NCBI GenBank assembly: GCA_964483245.1
Contig: CAZABP010000072.1
Coordinates: forward strand, 1 to 19,164
Length of the DNA: 19,164 nt
From: CAZABP01 sp964483245
GTDB taxonomy: Bacteria > Planctomycetota > UBA1135 > UBA2386
Direction of reading: 5' to 3'
The position numbers and the translations under genes are program-made. Under the pieces are notes generated by a model. It was not told the DNA's origin, did no database searches, and was given only the letters and a program-made list of their open reading frames with translations. This document shows, piece by piece, positions 9,417-15,113 of this stretch (within the stretch, counting starts at the first letter, position 1; each line of letters opens with the position of its first letter).

Positions 9417-10103
9417 ATGGGCCAGAAGACGCATCCGACCGGCTTCCGCATCGCGATCACCGAGCCTTGGCGCTCGCGGTGGTACGCGACGCGCCGGGAG
9501 TTCGGCCGCCTGCTGGTCGAAGACCAGAAGATCCGCCGTTTCATCAAGGACAACTGGGCGTATGCCGCGATCCCGCGCGTCGAGATCGAGCGTGCCGGTG
9601 ACGGCATCACCGTGTTCCTGCACACGGCGCGCCCCGGGATCCTGATCGGCAAGAAGGGGGCGAAGGTCGACAAGTTCCGCGAGGACCTCGAGAAGCTGAC
9701 CGGCAAGCCGGTGCGCATGAAGATCATCGAGATCCACCGGCCGGAGCTCGAGTCGATCCTGGTCGCCGAGTCGGTCGCCGAGCAGCTCAACAAGCGCATC
9801 AACTACCGGCGCGCGCTGAAGAAGGCGGCCGAGACGTCGATGGCCGCCGGCGCCAAGGGGATCAAGATCCTGGTCGCCGGCCGCCTCGGCGGCGCGGAGA
9901 TGTCGCGCGTCGGCGAGATCCGCAAGGGGCGCGTTCCCTGCACGACGCTGCGCGCACAGGTCGACTTCGGCACTGCCGTCGCGAAGACGACGTTCGGCAC
10001 GCTCGGGGTCAAGGTGTGGATCTTCAAGGGCGAGTACGGCCCGGGCGAGACGACGGCCGGGCTGCTGCCGGTGCGCACGGTGACCGCGGAGCGGGCGGTC
10101 TGA
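9417..10103 (+). CDS. rpsC: 30S ribosomal protein S3
   Basis: S3 binds the 30S head at the mRNA entry channel and contributes to helicase activity. The 228-residue product starts MGQKTHPTGFRI, the invariant N-terminus. The KH domain carries the GxxG loop GILIGKKGAKV with Gly78 and Gly81. The C-terminal domain shows SMAAGAKGIKILVAGRLGGAE and GVKVWIFKGE. The ATG at 9417 is chosen over the longer open frame from 9216 because the upstream residues are unrelated to S3 and lie inside rplV. No Shine-Dalgarno sequence is present. rplP follows after 16 bases. Confidence 0.99.
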   Translation: MGQKTHPTGFRIAITEPWRSRWYATRREFGRLLVEDQKIRRFIKDNWAYAAIPRVEIERAGDGITVFLHTARPGILIGKKGAKVDKFREDLEKLTGKPVRMKIIEIHRPELESILVAESVAEQLNKRINYRRALKKAAETSMAAGAKGIKILVAGRLGGAEMSRVGEIRKGRVPCTTLRAQVDFGTAVAKTTFGTLGVKVWIFKGEYGPGETTAGLLPVRTVTAERAV

Positions 10104-10119
10104 ACAGGAGCGATGCACG

Positions 10120-10530
10120 ATGTTGATGCCCAAGCGCGTGAAGTTCCGCAAGCAGCACCGCGGTCGCATCCGCGGCGAGGCGACGCGCTGCAACGAGGTC
10201 TCGTTCGGTGAGTACGGGCTGCAGGCGCTCGAGCCGGGCTGGCTGTCCGCGCGCGTCATCGAGGCCGGGCGTGTCGCCTGCTCGCGCAATGCGCCGGAAG
10301 CGCGGCTGTGGATCCGCGTGTTCCCGCACAAGTCGGTGTCGAAGAAGCCGGCGGAGACGCGGCAGGGCACCGGCAAGGGGGACATCGAGTTCTGGTGCGC
10401 CGTCATCAAGCCGGGCACCGTGCTCTACGAGATCGGCGGCGTGACCGAGATCGCCGCGAAGCGCGCGCTGAACCGCGTCGCGCACAAGCTCCCGGTCAAG
10501 GTGCGCATGATCAAGCGGAGGCACATCTGA
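10120..10530 (+). CDS. rplP: 50S ribosomal protein L16
   Basis: L16 organises the A-site region of the large subunit and positions tRNA acceptor arms. The 136-residue product starts MLMPKRVKFRKQHRG. It includes the motif AETRQGTGKGDIEFW (78-92), in which Arg81, hydroxylated in E. coli, is kept, but the usual MGKGKG reads QGTGKG. The C-terminus KLPVKVRMIKRR is typical. An AGGAG ribosome binding site lies before the ATG at 10120. The stop codon overlaps the rpmC start (TGATG), indicating translational coupling. Confidence 0.99.
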   Translation: MLMPKRVKFRKQHRGRIRGEATRCNEVSFGEYGLQALEPGWLSARVIEAGRVACSRNAPEARLWIRVFPHKSVSKKPAETRQGTGKGDIEFWCAVIKPGTVLYEIGGVTEIAAKRALNRVAHKLPVKVRMIKRRHI

Positions 10531-10736
10531 TGAAGCTGCCAGAGATCCGCGGCAAGGATTCCCGCGAGCTGCAGCTGAACCTGCAGGAGTTGGACAAGGA
10601 GCTGTTCAATCTGCGCTTCCGCAGCGCATCGGAGCAGATCTCCAACCCGTCCCGCTTCCGCGCGATCCGCCGCACGATGGCCCGGATCCGCACCGTGCTG
10701 CGCCAGCGCGAGCTCACGGCGCAGGCAGGCAGCTGA
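10530..10736 (+). CDS. rpmC: 50S ribosomal protein L29
   Basis: L29 is a small two-helix protein near the tunnel exit beside L23. The 68-residue product begins MKLPEIRGKDSRELQ and carries the family signature ELDKELFNLRFRSASEQI (22-39), followed by RFRAIRRTMARIRTVLRQRE. The ATG at 10530 overlaps the last base of the rplP stop, and GGAGG lies 10 bases upstream. The same open frame extends upstream to 10308 but that is a shadow of rplP. A tandem duplication covers its stop codon and the rpsQ ribosome binding site. Confidence 0.97.
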   Translation: MKLPEIRGKDSRELQLNLQELDKELFNLRFRSASEQISNPSRFRAIRRTMARIRTVLRQRELTAQAGS

Positions 10737-10759
10737 GGACCCACCGCTGAGGACCACCG
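10732..10759 (+). repeat. Short tandem duplication at the rpmC-rpsQ junction
   Basis: GCTGAGGACCCACCG at 10732-10746 is followed directly by GCTGAGGACCACCG at 10746-10759. The two copies differ by one C and share a terminal G. The first copy holds the rpmC stop codon (10734-10736). The second holds the GAGGA that serves as ribosome binding site for rpsQ at 10762. A local duplication may have created the spacer. Confidence 0.75.
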
Positions 10760-10761
10760 AG

Positions 10762-11073
10762 ATGGCGAACGAGCAGCAGAACGATCAGGACCGAGGCGGC
10801 GCGGCGGCGACCGGCGAACGCGGCCAGCGACCGAACGTCGTCGGCACGGTCGTCGCCGCGAAGATGCAGAAGACCATCACGGTCCAGGTGGACCGGCTGG
10901 TCCGGCATCCGCTGTACGAGAAGTTCACGCGGCGGCGCACGCGCCTGCACGCGCACGACGAGAACGGCGACGCGAAGCCGGGTGACATGGTCGAGCTGGC
11001 CTCGACGCGGCCGCTCTCGAAGCTCAAGCGCTGGCGTCTGGTGCGCGTCGTGCAGAAGGCCCAGCAGGAGTGA
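10762..11073 (+). CDS. rpsQ: 30S ribosomal protein S17, with N-terminal extension
   Basis: S17 is an OB-fold protein that binds the 5' domain of 16S rRNA early in assembly. The 103-residue product is longer than the usual 80-90. The first 23 or so residues are hydrophilic and low in complexity (Q, D, G, A rich) and precede the conserved core NVVGTVVAAKMQKTITVQVD (25-44). HPLYEKFTRRRTRLHAHDE and PGDMVELASTRPLSKLKRW follow. The ATG at 10762 has GAGGA eight bases upstream. No later start codon fits the family start without removing core residues. A palindrome follows its stop. Confidence 0.97.
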   Translation: MANEQQNDQDRGGAAATGERGQRPNVVGTVVAAKMQKTITVQVDRLVRHPLYEKFTRRRTRLHAHDENGDAKPGDMVELASTRPLSKLKRWRLVRVVQKAQQE

Positions 11074-11091
11074 CGCCCGCCCGGGCGGGCG
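11074..11091 (+). promoter_or_regulatory. Perfect 18-base palindrome after rpsQ
   Basis: The sequence CGCCCGCCCGGGCGGGCG begins immediately after the rpsQ stop codon and is its own reverse complement. In RNA it can fold as a 7-bp all-G-C stem with a CCGG loop. No T-run follows and rplN starts 27 bases later, so full termination is unlikely. It may cause pausing, attenuation or protection of mRNA ends within the operon. Confidence 0.55.
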
Positions 11092-11118
11092 GACGGCAGC
11101 AAGCATGCGAGGTTCACG

Positions 11119-11487
11119 ATGATCCAGGAAATGACGATGCTCGACGTCGCTGACAACAGCGGCGCCAAGGAAGCGATGTGCATCAAGGTGCTCGGCGGCA
11201 GCCGGCGTCGTTATGCCTCGCTCGGCGACATCGTGATCGCCACGGTCAAGAAGGCCCTGCCGAACGGCGAGGTCAAGGCGCACCAGGTGGTCAAAGGAGT
11301 CATCGTGCGCACCAGCAAGAGCGTGCGGCGCGACGACGGCAGCTACGTCCGCTTCGACCGCAACGCGATGGTCGTGATCGACAACGACGGCAATCCGCGC
11401 GGGACGCGCATCTTCGGTGCCGTTGCGCGCGAGCTGCGCGACCGCAACTTCATGAAGATCGTCTCGCTCGCAGAGGAGGTCGTCTGA
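11119..11487 (+). CDS. rplN: 50S ribosomal protein L14
   Basis: L14 is at the subunit interface and forms intersubunit bridges next to L19. The 122-residue product has the standard length. It begins MIQEMTMLDVADNSGAKEAM and carries CIKVLGGSRRRYASLGDIVIA (21-41), VVKGVIVRT, GSYVRFDRNAMVVID (73-87) and GTRIFGAVARELR (94-106). GAGGTT lies four bases before the ATG at 11119. Its last codons contain a strong ribosome binding site for rplX, which starts one base after the stop. Confidence 0.99.
   Translation: MIQEMTMLDVADNSGAKEAMCIKVLGGSRRRYASLGDIVIATVKKALPNGEVKAHQVVKGVIVRTSKSVRRDDGSYVRFDRNAMVVIDNDGNPRGTRIFGAVARELRDRNFMKIVSLAEEVV
11472..11480 (+). promoter_or_regulatory. Strong Shine-Dalgarno sequence for rplX
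   Basis: AGAGGAGGT lies eight bases before the rplX ATG at 11489 and within the last codons of rplN. It is the best match to the anti-Shine-Dalgarno sequence in the window, and contrasts with the many genes here that have none. Confidence 0.8.
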
Positions 11488-11488
11488 C

Positions 11489-11869
11489 ATGCGTGGTCGC
11501 AAGCGCAACCAACCCAAGGACGTCCGGCTCGGGATCCCCCGCAGCGGCGGCCGGACCCGCACACACGTCCGCAAGGGTGACCGCGTCGTCGTCACGGCCG
11601 GCGCCGACAAGGGCAACGATCCGCGCGAAGTGCTGCAGGTCGATGCCGTCGCCGGCACCGTCGTCGTCAAGGGCGTCAACCTGCGGTGGAAGCACACCCG
11701 CCGGTCGCCGCAGAACCCGCAGGGCGGCCGCGTGCAGCGCGAGTTCCCGATCGCGATCAGCAAGGTCCTGCTGTGGAGCGAGAAGGCCGGCAAGGGCGTG
11801 CGCACGCGCAACGAGATCGTCGACGGCAAGCGCGTCCGCGTCGGCACCTGTGGGACGCGATACCAGTGA
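11489..11869 (+). CDS. rplX: 50S ribosomal protein L24, with N-terminal extension
   Basis: L24 is an assembly initiator that binds 23S rRNA domain I through a KOW fold. The 126-residue product has an extra basic segment of about 25 residues before the KOW core HVRKGDRVVVTAGADKG (26-42). GTVVVKGVNLRWKHTRR follows and the terminal TCGTRY is typical. The ATG at 11489 is supported by the strong AGAGGAGGT site eight bases upstream and by its one-base spacing from rplN, so the extension is probably real. rplE follows after 15 bases. Confidence 0.95.
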   Translation: MRGRKRNQPKDVRLGIPRSGGRTRTHVRKGDRVVVTAGADKGNDPREVLQVDAVAGTVVVKGVNLRWKHTRRSPQNPQGGRVQREFPIAISKVLLWSEKAGKGVRTRNEIVDGKRVRVGTCGTRYQ

Positions 11870-11884
11870 CCGCGTGCAAAGTGA

Positions 11885-12502
11885 GTGAACGCCGTGGCTG
11901 AGAAGAAGAAGAGCGAGAAGTCGAAGGCGAAGCTGGAGACCGGCGAGCAGCAGGTCCCGACCACGCCGGCACGGCTGGCGGTGCACTACCGCGAGCGCGT
12001 GTTCCCGGCGTTGCGCCAGCAGTTCGACTACGCCAACCCGATGCAGGTGCCGGGGCTGCGCAAGATCGTCGTCAACATGGGGGTCGGCCGCGCCGCCGAG
12101 AACAAGGCGCGCATCGACCATGCCCAACGCGAGCTGGCCGCGATCACCGGACAGCGCCCGCTGATCACGCGCGCGCGCGTCTCGGTCGCCGGGTTCAAGC
12201 TGCGCCAGGGCATGCCGATCGGCGTCGCCGTGACGCTGCGCCGCCGCCACATGTGGGAGTTCCTCGACCGGCTGATCACGGTCGCGATCCCGCGCATCCG
12301 CGACTTCCGGGGCATGCCGCGGAAGTTCGACGGCCGCGGGAACTACACGATCGGTCTGTCGGAGCAGAGCGTGTTCCCCGAGATCTCGCTCGACAAGGTC
12401 GAGTTCGTGCAGGGCATGAACATCACGTTCGTCACGACGGCGGGGACCGACCAGGAAGCGGCGGCCCTGCTGGAACAGCTCGGCTTCCCGTTCCAGAAGT
12501 AG
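11885..12502 (+). CDS. rplE: 50S ribosomal protein L5
   Basis: L5 binds 5S rRNA with L18 and touches P-site tRNA in the central protuberance. The product has 205 residues from the GTG at 11885, or 202 from a second GTG at 11894 (MAEKKKSEK); neither has a convincing ribosome binding site. The first 25 residues or so are Lys/Glu-rich and extra compared with most L5. The core has MQVPGLRKIVVNMGVG, ITGQRPLITRARVSVAGFKLR (about 88-108), FDGRGNYTIGLSEQSVFPEI and MNITFVTTAGTDQEA. It ends 25 bases before rpsH, leaving no space for rpsN. Confidence 0.97.
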   Translation: MNAVAEKKKSEKSKAKLETGEQQVPTTPARLAVHYRERVFPALRQQFDYANPMQVPGLRKIVVNMGVGRAAENKARIDHAQRELAAITGQRPLITRARVSVAGFKLRQGMPIGVAVTLRRRHMWEFLDRLITVAIPRIRDFRGMPRKFDGRGNYTIGLSEQSVFPEISLDKVEFVQGMNITFVTTAGTDQEAAALLEQLGFPFQK

Positions 12503-12527
12503 CGACCTTGCACGACGGTATCCGCCG

Positions 12528-12923
12528 ATGATGACCGACCCGATCGCCGACCTGCTGACGCGGATGCGCAATGCGCAGCGCGTGCGCGAGTCCTCCTGCA
12601 CGATCCCGGGCAGCCGGATCAAGGTGCAGATCCTCGAGGTGCTGCGCCGCGAAGGCTACGTCGAGGGCTACGAAGTCCACGGCGACGGCCCGCGCAGCAC
12701 GATCCGCATCGCCCTGAAGTACGGTGAGGACGGCCGTGGTCTGATCCGCACGATCCAGCGCTACAGCAAGCCGGGCGCGCGGCGCTACCGCGGCGCCGGC
12801 GCGTTGCCGGCCGTGCGCGGCGGTCTCGGCATCGCCGTCGTCTCGACCAGCCGCGGCGTCCTGTCCGACCGCGAGTGCCGCAAGCAGAACATCGGCGGCG
12901 AGGTCCTGCTGACGATCGACTGA
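12528..12923 (+). CDS. rpsH: 30S ribosomal protein S8
   Basis: S8 binds helix 21 of 16S rRNA in the central domain and in E. coli represses the spc operon through an rplE-proximal site. The 131-residue product starts MMTDPIADLLTRMRNAQ and has the C-terminal block PAVRGGLGIAVVSTSRGVLSD with the GxxxxVVSTxxG pattern, ending GGEVLLTI. The ATG at 12528 or 12531 are equally possible; the family usually has one or two residues before TDPIAD. No Shine-Dalgarno sequence is seen. It directly follows rplE where rpsN usually intervenes. Confidence 0.98.
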   Translation: MMTDPIADLLTRMRNAQRVRESSCTIPGSRIKVQILEVLRREGYVEGYEVHGDGPRSTIRIALKYGEDGRGLIRTIQRYSKPGARRYRGAGALPAVRGGLGIAVVSTSRGVLSDRECRKQNIGGEVLLTID

Positions 12924-12980
12924 GCGTCACCACCCCAGACCTGCAGCCCAGCCAACCCCGAAACCCACACCCCGACCCCC
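12924..12980 (+). other. C-rich, G-poor leader between rpsH and rplF
   Basis: The 57 bases before rplF are strongly C- and A-rich, with runs such as AACCCCGAAACCCACACC and six Cs just before the ATG. No Shine-Dalgarno sequence and no stable hairpin are visible, which would leave the start codon in unstructured RNA. The composition resembles the repeat before secY. Confidence 0.6.
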
Positions 12981-13529
12981 ATGTCACGCATCGGCAAGAA
13001 GCCCGTTCCGGTCCCGAAAGGAGTGACCATCGAGGTCGGCTCCGGCAGGATCACCGCCAAGGGTCCGAAGGGCGAACTCTCGATGCCGCTCGCCCGCGGG
13101 ATCGAGGTCCGCGTCGATGGCGGGCAGGCGGTCGTCACCAACCGCGCCGCGGAGACCGACCGGCTGGCGGCGGCGATGTTCGGCACCACGCGCGCGCTGT
13201 TGGCGAACATGGTCCATGGCGTCTCGGCCGGCTTCACGCGCAAACTCGAGATCGAGGGGGTCGGCTACGGCGCGAAGCTCGAGGGCAATCAGCTCGTGCT
13301 GACGCTCGGCTACTCGCTGCCGGTCAAGGTCGCGATCCCGAAGTCGGTCAAGGTCGAGGTCCCGCAGCCGACCGCGATCCTGCTGTCGAGCTGCGACAAG
13401 CAGCAGGTCGGGCTGCTCGCGGCCCAGATCCGCAAGCTCCGCAAGCCGGAGCCGTACAAGGGCAAGGGCATCCGCTACGAGGGTGAGGTCATCCGCCGCA
13501 AGGCCGGCAAGGCGTTCGGCTCCGCCTGA
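12981..13529 (+). CDS. rplF: 50S ribosomal protein L6
   Basis: L6 has two similar RNA-binding domains and lies near the factor-binding centre and sarcin-ricin loop. The 182-residue product starts MSRIGKKPVPVPKGV and contains ITAKGPKGELSMPL (30-43), TTRALLANMVHGVSAGF (69-85), LEIEGVGYGAKLEG, LTLGYSLPV and the C-terminal signature KPEPYKGKGIRYEGE (153-167). The ATG at 12981 matches the family start exactly. It has no ribosome binding site and is preceded by a C-rich leader. rplR follows after 44 bases. Confidence 0.99.
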   Translation: MSRIGKKPVPVPKGVTIEVGSGRITAKGPKGELSMPLARGIEVRVDGGQAVVTNRAAETDRLAAAMFGTTRALLANMVHGVSAGFTRKLEIEGVGYGAKLEGNQLVLTLGYSLPVKVAIPKSVKVEVPQPTAILLSSCDKQQVGLLAAQIRKLRKPEPYKGKGIRYEGEVIRRKAGKAFGSA

Positions 13530-13573
13530 TCCGGGCACCGCATCCGCACCAGAATCCAACGGCAACGAACATC

Positions 13574-13945
13574 ATGGCCAGCACCGACAAGAAGAAGGCA
13601 GAACACCGTCGCAGCAAGGCGGTCCGCGTGCGCAATGCGTTGCGCGCGGTCGCCGGCCGTCCGCGCCTGTCGGTGTTCCGCAGCCTGAAGAACATCTACT
13701 GCCAGGTCATCGACGACGTGCAGGGCAAGACGCTCGCCGCCGCATCGTCGCGCGACCGCGACCTGCGCGAGACGCTGAAAGGCATGAAGAAGGCCGACGT
13801 CGCGGTCCGGATCGGGCAGCTGATCGCCGAGCGCGCGCGCGCCGCCGGCGTCGAGTCGGTCGCATTCGACCGCGGCCCATACAAGTACCACGGACGCATC
13901 AAGGCGCTGGCGGATGCCGCCCGGGCCGGCGGTCTGAAGTTCTGA
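13574..13945 (+). CDS. rplR: 50S ribosomal protein L18
   Basis: L18 binds 5S rRNA and helps attach it to the central protuberance with L5. The 123-residue product is of usual length. It has RVRNALRAVAGRPRLSVFRS (18-37), NIYCQVIDDVQGKTLAAAS (40-58), and the C-terminal FDRGPYKYHGRIKALADAAR. The GRPRLSVFRS and FDRGxxxYHGR motifs identify the family. The ATG at 13574 has no ribosome binding site. rpsE starts 17 bases after its stop. Confidence 0.98.
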   Translation: MASTDKKKAEHRRSKAVRVRNALRAVAGRPRLSVFRSLKNIYCQVIDDVQGKTLAAASSRDRDLRETLKGMKKADVAVRIGQLIAERARAAGVESVAFDRGPYKYHGRIKALADAARAGGLKF

Positions 13946-13962
13946 AGCATCCGAGCACCGCG

Positions 13963-14475
13963 ATGGCGAAACCGAAGTATCCCACCGTTCCGATCGACGA
14001 AGCCCTCGGCACCGAGACGCAAGACGACGTCGTCATGATCAACCGCTCCGCGGCGGTCGTGAAAGGCGGGCGCCGGTTCTCGTTCAGCGCGCTGACCGTC
14101 GTCGGCAACCGCGACGGGTTGGTCGGTGTCGGCTACGCGAAGGCACGCGAAGTGCCGTCCGCGGTCGAGAAGTCGGTCAAGGACGCGCGCAAGCGCATGA
14201 TGCGCGTACTGCGCACCGGCTCGACGATCCCGCATGCAGTCGAAGGGTCGTTCTGCTCGGCGCGCGTGCGCATCATCCCGGCCGCTCCCGGCACCGGACT
14301 CACGGCCGGCAAGTCGGTGCGCAAGGTGCTGGCGCTGGCCGGCATCCGCGACGCACTGACGAAGAACTACGGCTCGACGAACCCGCTGAACGTCGTCAAG
14401 GCGACGATGGCGGCGTTGGCACAACTGACCGACAAGCAGACCGTGCAGGCACGCCGCGGCGTGGAGATCGAATGA
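13963..14475 (+). CDS. rpsE: 30S ribosomal protein S5
   Basis: S5 lies at the mRNA entry channel and affects decoding fidelity and spectinomycin sensitivity. The 170-residue product has INRSAAVVKGGRRFSFSALTV (26-46), GVGYAKAREVPSAVEK (56-71), and IIPAAPGTGLTAGKSVRKVL (104-123). The spectinomycin-loop sequence KGGRRFSFSALTVVG looks normal. The ATG at 13963 gives MAKPKYPTVP; the same frame is open upstream to 13483, but that lies in rplF/rplR. No ribosome binding site is visible. Its stop overlaps the rplO start (ATGA), so there is no rpmD between them. Confidence 0.98.
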   Translation: MAKPKYPTVPIDEALGTETQDDVVMINRSAAVVKGGRRFSFSALTVVGNRDGLVGVGYAKAREVPSAVEKSVKDARKRMMRVLRTGSTIPHAVEGSFCSARVRIIPAAPGTGLTAGKSVRKVLALAGIRDALTKNYGSTNPLNVVKATMAALAQLTDKQTVQARRGVEIE

Positions 14476-15002
14476 ACCTCGAGCAAGCCAAGAGCCGCGG
14501 GCTGAAGAACCAGGGGACCAAGCGGTACGGCCGTGGCATCGGTTCCGGCCATGGCAAGACGTCCGGCCGCGGGCACAAGGGTGCCGGCGCGCGTTCCGGC
14601 TGGTCGGGCCGCATCGGCTGGGAAGGCGGCCAGATGCCGCTGTACCGGCGCGTGCCCAAGCGCGGGTTCAACAACAAGAACTTCCGTCGCTTCTTCACGA
14701 TCATCAACGTCGGCGAGCTGAACGGCTTCGAAGCCGGCACGACCGTCGACCTGGCAGCCGTGCTCGAAGCCGGCCTCGCCTCCAAGGAGAAGCAGAGCAA
14801 CCTGCTCAAGGTGCTCGGCGACGGCACGCTCGACCGGGCATTGACCGTCCGCGCCGACGCCTTCACCGAGACGGCCCGCGCCAAGATCACGCAGGCCGGC
14901 GGCACGGCCGAGACGATCCCGCAGCGCGAGTACCGGCCAAAGTTCGTGCGCCGCGGCCAGACGGAGCCGACCCCCAAGCGCAGTCCGAAGGCGAAGAGCT
15001 GA
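14472..15002 (+). CDS. rplO: 50S ribosomal protein L15
   Basis: L15 is a late assembly protein that extends deep into the 23S rRNA. The 176-residue product starts MNLEQAKSRGLKNQGTKRYG and shows the glycine-rich segment GRGIGSGHGKTSGRGHKGAG (20-39), WEGGQMPLYRRVPKRGFNN (50-68) and the C-terminal domain with ITQAGGTAETI. A basic tail of about 20 residues ends the protein. The ATG at 14472 overlaps the rpsE stop by four bases, and GGAGAT lies five bases upstream. Its stop codon is in the same frame as secY with no other stop between. Confidence 0.98.
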   Translation: MNLEQAKSRGLKNQGTKRYGRGIGSGHGKTSGRGHKGAGARSGWSGRIGWEGGQMPLYRRVPKRGFNNKNFRRFFTIINVGELNGFEAGTTVDLAAVLEAGLASKEKQSNLLKVLGDGTLDRALTVRADAFTETARAKITQAGGTAETIPQREYRPKFVRRGQTEPTPKRSPKAKS

Positions 15003-15010
15003 GAGGGGAG

Positions 15011-15106
15011 CCGAACCCGCTCCCGAACCCGAACCCGCGCCCGAACCCGAACCCGATCCCGATCCCGCTCTCCAACCCGATCTCGAACCCCAACCCCATC
15101 CCGCTC
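15011..15106 (+). repeat. Degenerate hexanucleotide tandem repeat between rplO and secY
   Basis: Sixteen consecutive six-base units fit the consensus CCGAAC: exact at 15011, 15023, 15029, 15041 and 15047, with CCGATC, CCGCTC, CCGCGC, TCCAAC, TCGAAC, CCCAAC and CCCATC variants elsewhere. The + strand is C-rich and almost free of G-runs. The opposite strand has many GGG runs separated by three bases and could form G-quadruplexes. No Shine-Dalgarno sequence for secY is present. In the rplO/secY frame the repeat reads as an Arg-Thr/Arg-Ser dipeptide pattern without a stop. Confidence 0.9.
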
Positions 15107-15113
15107 CACCCCG

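Noticed and set aside
10714..11964. 416-residue minus-strand open frame across rpsQ-rplN-rplX
   Set aside because: It spans the reverse of several ribosomal genes and intergenic signals without any family resemblance.
15011..15106. CRISPR array or telomere-like element
   Set aside because: The units are six bases long with no spacers and lie between two essential genes in a tight operon; this is a simple sequence repeat.
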